Below the pieces are notes generated by a model. It did not search any database. It saw only the letters and a program-made list of their open reading frames with translations, and was not told the DNA's origin. Shown here piece by piece: positions 35,001 through 48,876 of a DNA stretch of 64,000 nt. Source of the stretch: Proteromonas lacertae (Eukaryota > Sar > Bigyra > Opalinata > Proteromonadidae); the NCBI GenBank assembly GCA_002245135.1, contig NGBS01000308.1:1-64000 (forward strand), read 5' to 3'. The stretch's first letter is position 1. Every line of letters begins with the position of its first letter. The translations under genes and the position numbers were made by a program.

Positions 35001-38000
35001 ATTCGTCTTTACACCTCTGTGATTGTATATTTGATCTAATTTGTAATATTTATGTTTTATTTCTTCATTATTATTATTATTATCTCCATCACCCCATACA
35101 CCTCTTTCATGTGTTAATTCTCTCAATAAATGTTGCCATCTTATATTAATACGTGTATAATCTTTAATACTATCTTCTATATCACTGATTATTCTTTTTT
35201 CTTCATATAATATGATAACTTCAGTAGTATCTTGAATTGGTATGAGTTTGGCTGATGTTATTGGAATATTTCTACAATATAAGTCATTTATATTATCTTC
35301 ACGTTTTTCAATCAAATCCTTCTGATCTGGAATCATTATTAAACTCTTTTGTTTTGGCAAAGATGGGTAGTAATTTTGTAATAATAACAATAGGTGATGT
35401 GACCACTCTGTTATTTCGAAATTGGATTGGATTATTTTTGTACAATTTTCAGTTAATAGTTGTGATTTCTGTTTAATATCCTCTGGTACCTTTTTGAATA
35501 TTGATTTGGGTATTATATCTTTAGCATATTGCATTATTGTTGTTGACAATATGTTTCTATGAGAAATGAAGATTGAATTCAATAATTCCATCATTGAATT
35601 ATACCATTGATCTGTAGGTGGAACATTACTCTTAGTTATGATTGAATTCAATTGTATTACTGCATTATATACAATATAATGATTATTATAAAGAATTGGA
35701 TTATCTCGAATATGATTGGATAATCTCTTAATTGAATCTGAGGCATAATTCAATATAGTCGTTTCATTCTTTAAATCTCTTTTTTCAATGCTTAAATACT
35801 TTGATACTTCTTCCACTAAACTCATACACACTCTTAAATTCATACATAATACAATTTCCGTTGGATTTACCACATTTAACGGTGGTTGAACTTTAGCTTG
35901 ACTAGGGTTTGATGGAGATTCTAATTTTGAAACAATTGATGGTGATAGCACATTAATCACTTGATAAATATTATCAGATAATTTCCATCTTTGATTCAAA
36001 TCATATTCAGGAGATAATTCTGGTGGAACTTCAATATTTTCTTCCATCAACATTACAAATTTATAAAATATAATAAATTCTAATGGTTTTAAAGGCGTTT
36101 TATTTTCTTCTCTCAATTTCTCTTCTGCTAATAATCTTTGCATTATATTCCATAGAGTATCTAAATAGATAGTTGATCTTATTTCAACTGGTAATTCACT
36201 GATATAGGATAAACTGTCATTAATAACAGATACTCCATCTTCACCATTGTTTTCAGCTGGATTTGTCAGTGTATGTAATGCATGTAAGTGTAAAATAGTA
36301 AATATATCAATCAACCAATGGGAGATTTGATTGAAATTAAATTGATTATTATTGTCATTGTTATTGCTATTATTGTTTAATTGGTTAAATTCACTCTGTT
36401 TATTGTATAATTTAACATAAAAATCTAATAAGTCTTTCTGCCACTTTGGTATATCTAAAAATATTTCTCTATTCTTATTTGCATCAGTATTCTTTGTTAA
36501 TAATGTCCTTAAATCAGTCATAAATAGTAATAATACATCAAATGTTGTATTACATGTACAAATGTATAATGTCTTTAATAATTGAGTTATAACGATTGTT
36601 CCTGATTCATCTAATCGATCATGACCAGTCATTGATGTATATAAAGCTTCATAAGTTGTATGAGATAAAGGGTAAGTAGATAATAAGTTACCAAATTGAG
36701 TGAAATAATCATCTAAAGCTTTGATATTAATTCCTAAGAAATCCCATAGACTACCAGTTTCAAATGTAATTTCATTATGATTATTAGGTATAACAACTCG
36801 TCTATAAGTTTTATTCTTCATCTCTACAGCTCTATTGATCAACATACAGATGATTTGAATGGTTGTTAATCTTACATCACTACTTGGATTGTTTAATAAT
36901 GATAACATAGCATGTGGACCATTAAATGGTAATAAATAAGTTTCAATTTCATTATTATCTCCTACATTTTTATTATCCATTTGAATATATCGTGTAGAAT
37001 AAATAGCAAATTGATCTATTTGTTTTTTATCTTCAGAAAATAAGATTAATATTAAATTCAATATTTCCATTAAGTGATTCTTATCAGTGTTTTTCATATA
37101 ATTCTTTTTGATCACATTGATATATAAATCAAACACTTGATCTGGTTGTATAACATCATTTGATTGGATTAACATTGTCATTATTTGAATAATATTAAAT
37201 CGAATTAACTGTAATTCTTCAAATGTTGGTCTTTTCCCATCAACTCTATTACTATAAGGATGTTTTCTTTCATCTTTTAATGTATAATAATATTTCAATG
37301 ATAATTTATCATTCTCTTCAATTGTTGAACTACTCATTGTCTTAGAGATTGGATTAGAAGTATGTGAATCAACACTGGTAGCTGATAATATGGCTGGTAA
37401 ACTAGAGATTGATCCTCTCCTTCTTTCTTGATTAATGATCTCTTCACTTTTATGGATTTCTAAATCTTCATTCTTAGGAATATCTAATTCATAATAGTAA
37501 TATTTATCTAATAAATCTAAGAAGAATTGAAATGGGAAGTTGTAGCTGAATATTTGTAACTCTTGTTTGGATTTACTGGTTAAATAACTCAATATGTTTG
37601 AGAATACTTGCAATTGTAATTCCATTGGTGTATAGATCCATATCTTCATATTTAACAAGAAATAACGAATAAATTTCTTTTGTACATTAAACGGTATTTC
37701 AGTGGAATTAATAATCTCCATTATAGTGGATAAATTCTCAACGGATAGATTTTTGGGACTTATATTTTCAAATATAAATGACAGTATTTCAATTCCATAA
37801 TTATCAATGATTTTATTCGTATTATTAGTTGGATTCATTAATTTAAACTTTATAATATTCAATAAAGTAGTAACAATGACTGTAGTCTTATATTTATGAA
37901 TATTATTGATATTCTCTATCATTGTATTATCTTTCTCATCATCATTATATAACTTAGTGATTTTATCTTTCATATCTAATTGAGAGAAGAGTGGATAAAA

Positions 38001-41000
38001 TGCAGTAATTCCTCCCATAGTGTCTAATATTTCACTAATATGTCGAGTATAACAACAATGAGTACCATTCAATATATAACTCTGAATAGAATGTAATGAT
38101 GATTCATATTTACTATCTTTCCATATTATACTATTATACTCTCTGATTGAATTATTGATTAATATATTATCTTTATATACACTACCATTAATAGCTATAC
38201 AGATGGATTTAGTTAAAGATCCATCACATAATAAGGAGATATCTCTTAATGCGTTTGAACTATTATTATTATCATTATTATTATTGTCATTTTGGTAAGG
38301 GATGATGATATGATCAGTTTTTAAGTTTCCAAATGTATACATATAATCAGGTCCTAATAAATACAAACCATTGATTTGATTGGCGGTTAAACACTTATTC
38401 AATAAATAAATCGAACCAAATTTTCCATTCAAGCTTGTATGGTTTGATTGTAAATCAGGTTTATTGGCAATAGTATCATTACTATCATTATTAATACCAA
38501 AATAACTTTCTATTGGTTCTTGGATTACTGGATATGGATTGAGTGTATTATATTTCAATTGATCATTAATAAAAATGAGTAAATTTCCATTATGTAATAC
38601 TTTAGAGTTATTTTGTGTTATTATAATGTGATTCCATTGATTCTGTTCAATATAAACTTGTGTATGGATAATTGTATTTTTTACTTTCTTTTCAAATATT
38701 TCAATCACTATTTCTTTTTCCTGTAAATAACATTCTACACCATTTCCTAATGAATCTTTGAAATTGTAAAGATATGGAATGTATAGACATTTTCCAGTTG
38801 AACATTTTCCACTTACTGTAAAACTATTATTCTTATTATTGTTATTGTTATTATAAGAATCTCTATATGGACAATTATAACTCAATATATTCACCCACAT
38901 TGATATGGTATAACCATTTTGTGGAAAGGAAGGTAAACCATCTTTATCATTTAACTGTTTATCTGGTGTATAAAACAAACTCTTCATTTTAATACCTGAA
39001 TTTTGACCGTTACATAATATATATCTTGCTGGACCAAGTGTAAATCTTCCACTGGATGTACAATGCATTAACATCTGATAAAACGCATCTATTAACAATT
39101 TACAATTGGGACTTCTATATTTTTCATTTGTTTCTTCATCTATTTCACTTTTCATTAAACCAAATAATCTCTTCAATTGCCCAATATTAATAGTATTTAT
39201 TCCTATTAAAATAATCACATTGATTGTTAATGATATAACAGAATCATCTAATAATGGATATATATCAATTAATAAATCCAATAATGGTGGATTCATATTC
39301 ACACTTGTAACACTAATATTAGTAGTGCTTTTTTCACCATTTAATAAACTCGCTATATTTTCAATATATTTTAATTGGTTGTTGATATTTGTCCTTGGTA
39401 TTAGCATTACAAATACTTTAAATACATTTGGATTTACAATTTGATAGTAACTTATATTATTTGCTGTTTTTTCTAAAGTTAATTTCAACAATTGTTTCAT
39501 TACACTATCAGATATTTCATCAGGTTCTGCACATATTAACATCTCATATAATTCACTATAACCAATTTCTAATTCAAATTGATTTCTTGTTTGTTTATTA
39601 CTGACAATTAATATGAATACTGTCTCTAATACATCATATACAACGTCTTTATGTGTTTGACTGCCTTGTTGTGGGAAGGAGTTTAAGATTGTTGATAAAT
39701 GAATGAAGATATTAAATGAAACGAATAGTTGTTGTCTAATCTGTTGATATTTTGGATTTTCAGTGATAATTTCACGGATTAAAGGTAACATGACTAAAAG
39801 TGGATGTTTTTGTTCACTGGAGAATGTTTTTCCACCTAATTCGTTTATTAATGACATGAATTTGGTGTATAAATAATGGGAATTGTTCGCTAATAATGTG
39901 GTGATATTCACACCATTATTTAAATCTTCAGAACTTAAGAAATTCGTACTAATTCTCATTAAATAAGATACGACGGTTAAACTGAATCTTTCTAACTGAA
40001 AATCGAATGTAAATGAATATAAAACATCTAAAAACATATGACAATCCATTGAGGTGATTGAAAACATAGAAAGTTCTAGCAATTTCTCATTAATAGCTAA
40101 AAATATATCAATCAATTGGACAAACCACAAATCTTATTGGATATTGTAATACCTTTATATTCATTAGAATAATTCAATAACTTTGCAATATATTGTAACC
40201 AACCACATTTATATAGATTATATCCAATCATTTCAGGTAATAAAATCAACTCTTTCTTTAATAAACATAAAATCTGGTAGATCAAATGGTTCATTATAAT
40301 AATTATCAGATATTAAATCTAATAAGAATTGAATTTCCACTATATATTTATCAGGATTTGGTGTATTTTTAGTTTTACTATTACTCGGATGGTATTGATA
40401 AAATGTAATAGAAATCCAACACCATTTGTCTTATTGAATAAATGTAACGGATATATAATGAAGCAATTTCATTGGTTGTTGTATTTGATAATTTGTAACT
40501 GATCATTTCATCATCTTTAGTTGGATTATAATTATAACATTTTAATATTTCATTATTAATATCTTCATCACTTTTACTATTATCATTACTCCAAAAGTAG
40601 AAATTCTTTGAAAATAATATATTTCGAATATCATTATCATAATAAAACTGATTAATTGAAGGTAATTGATTACATATAATCTTATGGTAATAGATATATA
40701 ATAATGGTAAAATAGGATTCTTTGATATTATATTAATAAAATACTTCTCTACATTCTCTCTATCACTTTCATTGGAATTAAATATATTAATAAACATCGA
40801 TAAAATGGGTTTTGCAACAAAAATTTTCGATACCCCATTTATAATAGAATTATCAAAACATAGTGTCATTAATATTGAATATCCTTGAAATAAGATATAT
40901 GATTTAAACTCATTTTTAAACCAACGAACATGTGGAAAACCATAATCAGTAGTTGGTTCCATGTTCTTTAATAAAGCATCTGTTTTAGCTTGACTGAAGT

Positions 41001-42823
41001 ATTTATGAATTCCTTTAGAATGGAAAATATATTGATTAGGAAATCTTAATTCAAAATCATCACAACTACTATCTTGTATAGTGTATGGATTGTTGTTTTC
41101 ATCTAGGAATTGATGGATATTATCATCTAAACAGTAACTGGTGAATAATAAATAGAAATTACGGATTATTTCTATACCATGATTATCTTCAATGAATTTC
41201 AAATTCTCTTTGTTTATTAACATCACATTTCTGAGTATAAATAAACTCATAAAAACTAAACTTAAATTCCTCTCGATTGATTGTTTTGTGCAAGTACAAG
41301 TGTGATTGATATTGTAATTACAGAATAATGGTTTTTCTACAAATGTTAAGAGGATAGTAGTGAAATTAGTTTCATTAATGATTTTCTGAATTTCTTCTTT
41401 TTTATCATTATTATTTTGTTGAGTTGTATTTAAATAGATTAAATCACCAGCTGATACTAGACAATTCACTAAGGTATTGAAGATATTATCGAAATGTTCA
41501 GAATCTTTCATTTCATAGCATTTTCCATCATTAATAATAGTTGGTTCTAACTCTTTAGGTATTTCACCAAGTGATGAAGTGGAAGTAGTTATATTGGAGT
41601 TTGATGGATTTAAGGTTGGATTTTCCTCATCTGTTTCATTGTTGGTGTTTATCAGTAGATTCATATACATAGATAACTATAAATATAAATAAATAGATAA
41701 TATGATATCATTTATACAATTTTAATAGCATTTATCAAATCATTCAAACAATCAAATGAAAGTGTTGAACAAGCCAGTTTCAGCTGATTCTTTTGATAAT
41801 TCTAATGTTGACATTATATATTGTTGAATATTAGTATGATTATTAATCCAATCAAAGTTAATTCCATTGAAAATTTCTTATTATTAAAACAGACATATTG
41901 AATTCTAATAAATAATCCGTAACACTTTCTCTCCAAGCATTATTATTGATTTGTGGTTCATTTAATAATTCTTCTAAACGTGCAACTTGATAGTGAAATA
42001 ATACCAAGTAATTGGGTATAAATTCAGTCATATTCAATAAAATACGATTGTGTTGAGATCTGCTAATTATTTGAATAATTGTGAGATATTTTAACATTAT
42101 TGATGTTGTTATTGTCTGTGGTGACATTACTCTAGATCCAGGACGAGAATTTGATTCTTCATTATTAGAATTTACTGAATTTAGCTCTAGAGACAGTTTC
42201 AACTGCAGGAATTGTGGCTGTTATATCAGATGTACCTGATGTGGAGAATATACTCTCTGACATTATCTTATATAATGCTTTAATAAACCTCATTGGATGA
42301 CCAGGTGCATCTTTGGTTGTTTCGGGAATTTTGTGGGATAAATGAACAGATAATTGTTCAATAGCTGAGTTTGATCCTTCAGTAGTGTCAGCTGTTGGTG
42401 TTACATCTAATTATTATAATTAACAACATACATTCGTTTTTATCGTTTAATAATGGACCTGCTGAAATGTGTGGCTCCCAGTCATTATAAATTTCAATAA
42501 ATCTATCCAAGAACTTCTGTAATTCAGTTGAAGAATTCTAATATACGAAAATAGATTAAAAATATAATACCGATATATCATATTCAGTCCAAATATTCAT
42601 TAATTCAGTTCCTAAATCATCATGACTATTAAAATATTAGTATTGAGTAAAATACCTAAAATTATATTCCAAAGAAGGGTATAATTTGGGGACATATTGT
42701 TTCACAGTCTCAACTGGTATATCAGACTCAGTAGCATATGGAACAGATCCAAGATGATTATCAGTCTATGAAATAATGTATAAATGGCAAAATTACTATT
42801 TGGTTACTTGTGTTATTACCCAT
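32016..42823 (-). CDS. Giant BEACH-WD40 protein (LvsA/ALFY-like, no FYVE finger)
   Basis: The last exon alone encodes about 2,700 residues. Along the protein: Asn/Ser-rich N-terminal exons beginning MGNNTSNQ (a possible N-myristoylation signal); armadillo-like helical region; a concanavalin-A-like domain (about 38,400-38,950, NGYTISMWVN); a PH-like domain (about 34,250-34,650); the BEACH domain (NFDYLMMLNRIAGRTFNDL, QYPIFPWIL, YSNPASVIWYLIRIEPFTT, IPEWFCFPNMF, VSHHLNEWIDLIFGYKQ); and C-terminal WD40 repeats (ISEDNKYLITGSRDTNVHIY). BEACH proteins act in membrane trafficking; LvsA is needed for the Dictyostelium contractile vacuole. No FYVE finger follows the WD repeats. Upstream exons (40130-42823) show introns of 20-33 nt and three to four apparent one-base frame breaks. 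Confidence 0.85.
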
Positions 42824-43130
42824 TAGGCAAGTGTATTGATTCTTAAGGTTAAAAGAATTGTAGATCCTTCAAAATCTAACAAAAACAAAACTCAAAAAAA
42901 CAATGAAGGTTTGGCTTGACAAAATTTTCTTTTGTGTTTTTCTCTTCAAGTAGCTAAAATTATGGCATTCTGAAATTAAGATGATTTAAAGATGATATAA
43001 ATATTTCGAGATTATGATAAAAAGAAAGAATGAGTCATTTTACTAATAATTCATAATTCTTCTTGTAGCTATTATAATATCATTCTTGAGATGTTTTGAG
43101 ATAAAATAAAGAGAATATTAATTACTCTTT

Positions 43131-43200
43131 GCTTACGTGTCATTCATGTAATTTACACAGTCATTCTAACCATTACACGTCAGCATCGTTTTATTTTTTA
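43131..43200. promoter_or_regulatory. Inverted ACGTGT/ACACGT pair and ATCGTTTT element before the 43208 gene
   Basis: TTACGTGTCATTC at 43134-43146 and CATTACACGTCAG at 43171-43183 form an inverted pair with a shared ACGTGTnAT core. GACGTGT on the minus strand resembles UPR/bZIP elements (TGACGTG). ATCGTTTT at 43195-43202 lies just before the ATG. Only the sequences are seen; the function is inference. Confidence 0.35.
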
Positions 43201-43207
43201 AATTGTC

Positions 43208-43925
43208 ATGAAATCCATCAATATTGCTCTAATTGCTACCATTGTGTTGGTATCATCAGTATTTGCTGCAGAAGATACCTATGCTACAGTTTGTCACGGT
43301 AAAAACATGAGAGATGGCAAATTCGGTGACTTTGTGTTAGGAGAAGTATTTTTATGATATTATTTTTCCTATTAAATAGGTTGCTGATTTTTACAAAAAA
43401 TGTAATGGTGACTTAAAGACAAATCTTGATAATATTCCTGAAGAACATCAAGGTGAAATAAATAATGCTACTGAAGATGTAAAATTTCCTGTAATATTTA
43501 TTAATGGAAGTTATGGAGATGTTATAGTTAATAATAAAGAAGAAGTTGTTGAGTGGTGTGAATTATTATATCCAATAAATATGACAGATATAGCACCTGA
43601 GAATATATCAACGGTGTGGGATAATCTTAACTGTAGTAAATTGGTTGAATTGTCTGAGAAATACCGAAAAGAGCCTAATAAGGATGAATGTTGGAAATCA
43701 ATCAAGAAAATGTTCAACAACAGATGTTACTGGAGATGGAATGAATATTTATCTGGTTCACAAAGAGATGAATTTGAAAGAATTAAAGATGATGTTCATG
43801 AAATTGATTGGTTGTATTTATTCATGGTAATTATTGGATCAGTCGTTGGTTCTTTCTTAATAACATTGATATTAGGTTTAATCATGAATCTAGTAAAGAA
43901 ACAAATGCATAAGAAAGCTGAATAG
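43208..43925 (+). CDS. Type I single-pass membrane protein of the secretory pathway
   Basis: MKSINIALIATIVLVSSVFA is a clear signal peptide. An intron of about 33 nt (43348-43380) joins VLGE to VADFYKKC. The luminal part of about 160 residues has Cys pairs, FPVIFINGSYGDV (a stretch that vaguely recalls thioredoxin-like folds) and N-glycosylation sites. One TM helix (LFMVIIGSVVGSFLITLILGL) and a short basic tail (KKQMHKKAE) follow; a C-terminal KKAE is close to a dilysine signal (inference). Stop TAG. No family recognised. Divergent from the BEACH gene. Confidence 0.68.
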
Positions 43926-44030
43926 AATATATAAATTTTTATTTATATGAATAAATAGATTTTATTATTGTGTATTTTTTTGATTATTTGAGTTGATAAC
44001 AAACAATATAAAACAGAATATGTAAATTAT

Positions 44031-46977
44031 TTATATTTGATTATTAATTCTTAAGTCTTTTATCTCCCCATTAAATACATCTTTCAATATCTCTACTCTA
44101 ATATGTTCAAAGGTTGGTCTTTCATTTGGATTAGTCTTCCAACAATTTTCAATCAATTCCTTCAATTTCACAGGACAATTTGGACTTATCTGTGGTCTTT
44201 CACCATTCAATACTTTCAAACCAATCTGAAAAGGATTCATATTACTAAATGGAACTGATTGATTAAACATTTCACACAGTATCACACCATATGCATACAC
44301 ATCAATCGCAAATCCATTACTACTTCCATTGTTATTATTATTTGGTTTATTGATAATTGCAGGTGAAGAAGCAGGTGTTAATAATCGTGGATTTGTTATT
44401 GGACTAACATTACTTCCACCATTATGATTACTTGATTGTAAAGGTAATAGATTACTTATTATTATTATTATTATTTCCACTATTATTCAACAACATTGAA
44501 CCAGCTGAAGTGTTTAATAATAACTCAGGAGCCATATATTGAGGAGTACCAACAATACCATTTGTTATTACACTATCAGTAATCGTATGACTAATGCCAA
44601 AATCACATATCTTTACTTCATGACTGATATTGTCTTTTAACAATATATTGGAAGGTTTTAAATCACCATGGATTATACTGTAATTGTGTAAAAATAAACA
44701 TCCTTCACAGATTTGTAAGGCGATTTGATTGTATAATTGAGTATCGAATAGTGTAGTATCTTGATATAATAACATTGATAAAGATCTATATATTAAATTA
44801 AATTATATATATATATATATATTATACGATTCACATTCTTCAGTAACAAATAACAACATTTTATTCATTTGACAAATTCCTAAAAACTTAATAATATTAG
44901 GATGAGAAACTCTAGTCAATATTGAAATTTCAGATTTCATTATTGCTTTTAAATGTTTTTCATTTCTTTCACTATACAAACACTTTATTGCTACTGGTGC
45001 ACTTCTATATAATCCTCTTAATACTCTTCCTGTTGAACCTACAGCTATACATACACCAAGCTTTAGCTCGTTCTTATTAATTAACCAATGATCTTTCTCT
45101 TCTGTGCTTATTAAATCTTCTAATAAATCAGTATAAACACTTTCACTACGTAATTTGTGCTTTTTATATTTCAGTACAAAAATGACTGTTAGAATAGTTA
45201 AAATGATTAAAACACCAATTGCAATAAGTATTATAATATATGCTATATATATATATAAATAAATAATATAAATAATATAAGTTAAAATACATTGAAAATC
45301 ACAGTGTGGACCTAACCATTTCCAATTGCATTTACATTTTCCACTTCCATTAATATTTCCACTTCCTTCACAAACTCCATTGCCATTACAAATATTTGGG
45401 TAATTTGGACATGGTATACAATTACTGCCATAATAACCATCTTTACAATTATTACAAATATCATTCGTCCATCCTTCAGAACAAAGACATTTTCCACTAC
45501 CAGTAGTTGTACCAGCACCTTCACAAATACCATGACCACTACACACATTCACAAAACTATTACTATAATATATATTATTATCTCTTAATGATTTATTATA
45601 TTGAGGGTGTGGGTGTATTTTTCCAGGACATTCAGAGCAATTCATTCCATAATGTGAACTATCACAAGTTGTACAACTATCTCCACCTAATCCAATACTC
45701 CAACCTACATCACATATACATTTACCATTTGTTTCAGTATTACACCTACCATGTCCATCACATGGAACAATTGTATTATTATTATGAAAAACACCTGGAC
45801 ATTGTTTACAGGTATTAGTTTTATTATTGTAATAATATCCATCAACACAGGTAGAACAATAAGTAGTTGAATTATATCCCTTTTTACACTCACATTCTCC
45901 AGTTATATTATTGCATTTTCCATGATTAGAACAAATATTTCCAAAACTATCAACACCTGGACAAACTTTACAATCATTACCATAATAACCATCATTACAA
46001 GTCAAACAATCATATGTTCGATTAAATCTATAATAACAATCACATTCTCCACTTCCAAACACTCCATCATGACAAGTACCATGTCCATAACAGGATTTAG
46101 TGTAATTCTGTTCATCTGTTATAATCCCTGGACATTGATTTCTACAATCATTTCCATAATAATATCTTTCACAATCATGACAATCATAACCAACAAAATG
46201 TTCATAACATGAACATTCACCATCTCCTTTATGTGATCCACTTCCATTACATATTCCATGCCCTGAACATTCTTTATTATCATTGGTTAAAGGATGTAAA
46301 CCTGGACATTGATAGCAGTTAAACCCATAATATCCAATATTACACTCTGAACAATCTTCATATCTATAATTATCTATACAATGACATTCGACATCTACTG
46401 GGAAATCTATTCCTGCTATATAATCCTTGGAACATTCACCATTTTCATTACATTCTTGTTTTACATCAGAACCTGGACAACCTAATTTTAAGTATATATT
46501 TATGTATTTTAATACCTTTACAAAAAGTAGAATTATCATCTCGATTTATTACACAATATTGATTCTTTGGACAATCTGCATCTCCTGTACAATTTTCAAT
46601 TTGGATTGTCAGCAAGTATTAAAGTATCAGACGTAAATGTATTTGGGTCTATTGTCTCAATTATTGATGATCCCTCTGAATAAATATTAAATGAAACAAA
46701 TGGAACAATCAAAGACACATTAGAATTAAAACACACTGACACTGAGTCATCAAACACTATATAGTTGATTTCGTCTAAAGAATGTTTACGACATGAATGA
46801 CTAAAGATTAAAATGTATTCATATACTATTTTTCAATATTTACAGCTGATATGTAAGATCTACCTTTATGAGTTGATTTTATTTTGATTCTTGCTATATC
46901 ATAATAATAACACACATACCTTCTAAAGAACAATGGACATATAAACAAATTGTTATAAATAAATAAATAATCCTCAT
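44031..46977 (-). CDS. Receptor protein kinase with tandem laminin/EGF-type repeats
   Basis: Signal peptide MRIIYLFITICLYVHCSLE. About 80 residues of unique sequence lead to roughly eight Cys-rich EGF/laminin-type repeats with the recurrent CPG...CSGHGIC...GSGECxC...C-x-C-xxGYYGxxC pattern (46,600-45,300). A single TM helix (IIILIAIGVLIILTILTVIFV) follows. The cytosolic kinase has VGSTGRV (G loop), VAIKC (VAIK), IIHGDLKPSNIL (catalytic Asp kept, HGD for HRD), DFGIS, GTPQYMAPE and AYGVILCEM. It looks TKL-like. Introns of 25-45 nt; one of 25 nt in a poly-Asn loop restores frame. One +1 break lies at AATTGAAAA near 46599. HGDLKPSN is more Ser/Thr- or TKL-like than metazoan RTK. Ligand unknown. 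Confidence 0.82.
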
Positions 46978-47055
46978 CGATGTTTCAATAAATGATAAAA
47001 TATCTAATAAAAAATAGAGTCGTTTCAATATCTTCTTTCTTTTTTTCTGATTTAT

Positions 47056-48037
47056 ATGGCATTAGTACAACCTTATGATTTGTTAGTAAATTTACAGTGC
47101 GAAAGTGAAAGAAATAAAAGCTTTGAAATGATATATTTATTGAGAAACTGTGTAAAATCGTATAATAATCATTCATATATATTAATTTATTATTAGAAAT
47201 AATGACAAGTCCAATTTTCAAATAATTTTAGAAAAGAAAGATTTAGTTCAGTTTAATACCAAAGATATTTACAGTAAATTCCTTGAGAAACTAGGATTTG
47301 TTGAAAATATAGATGGAACAAAACTAATACTTAGTTTAACATCACCAGATTATATTGCCTTATCACAGAATCTACTACACACAGAAGATGAGTTAAAAAA
47401 GCTTACATTAAAGCAAGATGAAGAGCCAGCTCCTCCTTTACCATCAGTACCATCAGTTGATATAACTGCACCATCACTACCTGAAGCAGTATTAACACAA
47501 CAACCACAAAATGTAGAACAATCACTTAAACTGATATTAAAACTAAGAAATAATAGTGATATTACACTCTCAGAGTATAATATGTTGAAAGATATAATTA
47601 CTCACTATTCAGAGTTGTTTATGTTTAATAATCTTCAATTACATCAATTACAGTCTTTATTAAATCCAAATAAATCATCATCATCTCCTGCTGTAAAATT
47701 ACTGCCACAACAAAAGGTAGTAGTAGAAAAAGAAGTTGAATCACCCTCAAAATTCTTATATAAAGCTGGTGATAGCAAGCCAATAAAAGAAGAAACAGAA
47801 AGTCCATCAGTCGCTAAATCTTTCCATTCTGTACAACAACTAAACCCACAAGCAAGTATATGTTGATTATTATAATTATGAATAGAAATGTCTAAAGAAG
47901 AGATGGACCGAGCTAGAAGAGAAAGAATAGAGAAGTTAGATAAAGAAGCAAAAGAAAGAGCACAGAAAGCAGCACAAGATAAGAAAATATCGAATTTAAT
48001 TGATAAATATACAGAAGCTTATCAAATTAAAAAATAG
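47056..48037 (+). CDS. PUB-like domain protein with charged C-terminal helix
   Basis: Start MALVQPYDLLVNLQ. An intron (near 47157-47193) lies inside the N-terminal domain, whose pattern (LVNLQCESERNKSFEMIYLL, then FQIILEKKDLVQFNTKD, then FLEKLGF) resembles PUB domains, which bind p97/VCP. A Pro/Ser-rich linker and a poorly conserved middle follow. A second intron (near 47856-47884) leads to a strongly charged helix (MDRARRERIEKLDKEAKERA) ending at TAG. PUB is a tentative call; the architecture would fit an ER-degradation or p97 cofactor. TCGTTT at 47020-47025 is about 30 nt before ATG. Confidence 0.5.
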
Positions 48038-48173
48038 ATTTCGACATTATTTTTTGTTGTATTAAATAAGAATTATAGTTTTTATGTTTATTTTCCTTTT
48101 TTGTGTTGTCATTCAGAGAAAATGTCTATCAAGCCTAGTCAAATTTTTTATTCAGTTTTTTTATAAATAATAG

Positions 48174-48702
48174 ATGAACCAGAGAGTGAATGGAATAGTT
48201 GAATCTTACAATATGCAGCAAGTATATATGTATATTTTATAGCGGTTAGAAAAGAGGAATAATATGTATATCAGGTAATAATAGAATAATGTTCAATGAT
48301 AAAGATATACAAAAAGGAATTTCAGATTTTTGTAGAGATATTATAAAGAGTTGTGGGGGTTCTGTTGACTTTACTTTAGTAGAAAACGAAAGGGGATGTA
48401 GAGCAAAGAATATTACTCTTCATTTAGAAGATTATATACCAGATTCACCTGACATCTTTCCAGTATCTAAAATTGGATCGCATAATGTTGAAAAAGAATG
48501 TATAATTTGTCTATCAAAGTACAAATGGGATGAAGATGTTTTAACTTTGCCATGTATGCATATGTATCATAAAGATTGTATCTATGCTTGGTTTGAATCA
48601 AATGAAACATGCCCAGAGTGTAAAATAAGATGGTTTAAAAGAAAAGTTGATGAGGATGATGTTGAGAATATAACAAATGGATTACATGAATGTAGCATAT
48701 AA
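48174..48702 (+). CDS. Small RING-H2 finger protein, probable E3 ubiquitin ligase
   Basis: Start MNQRVNGIVESYNMQQ. Two very short introns (about 21 and 19 nt, near 48222 and 48265) join the start to the main exon. The C-terminal half carries a complete RING-H2: CIIC-x14-CMHMYHKDC-x8-CPEC, i.e. C3H2C3. The N-terminal half has no clear domain. At about 163 residues it is typical of small RING-H2 E3s. Acidic C terminus, stop TAA. Confidence 0.82.
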
Positions 48703-48876
48703 ATTTAAAGATATTTATATTATTTAAATTGTTTTTACTTTTATTATTTTAACTACAAACTAATCAAAGAATATATATATATAAACATAAAAACATATTA
48801 ATAAACGTATTATTATTATTATTATTAATTAATAAACGTTGGCATTTAATTAAGATAGGTGTATATAAATATGTAA

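Noticed and set aside
44455-44485. Frameshift in the poly-Asn loop of the receptor kinase
   Set aside because: A 25-nt GTAATC...TCAAG intron restores the frame.
47582-47807. Opposite-strand Leu-rich ORF in the PUB-like gene
   Set aside because: Antisense shadow of the low-complexity middle region.
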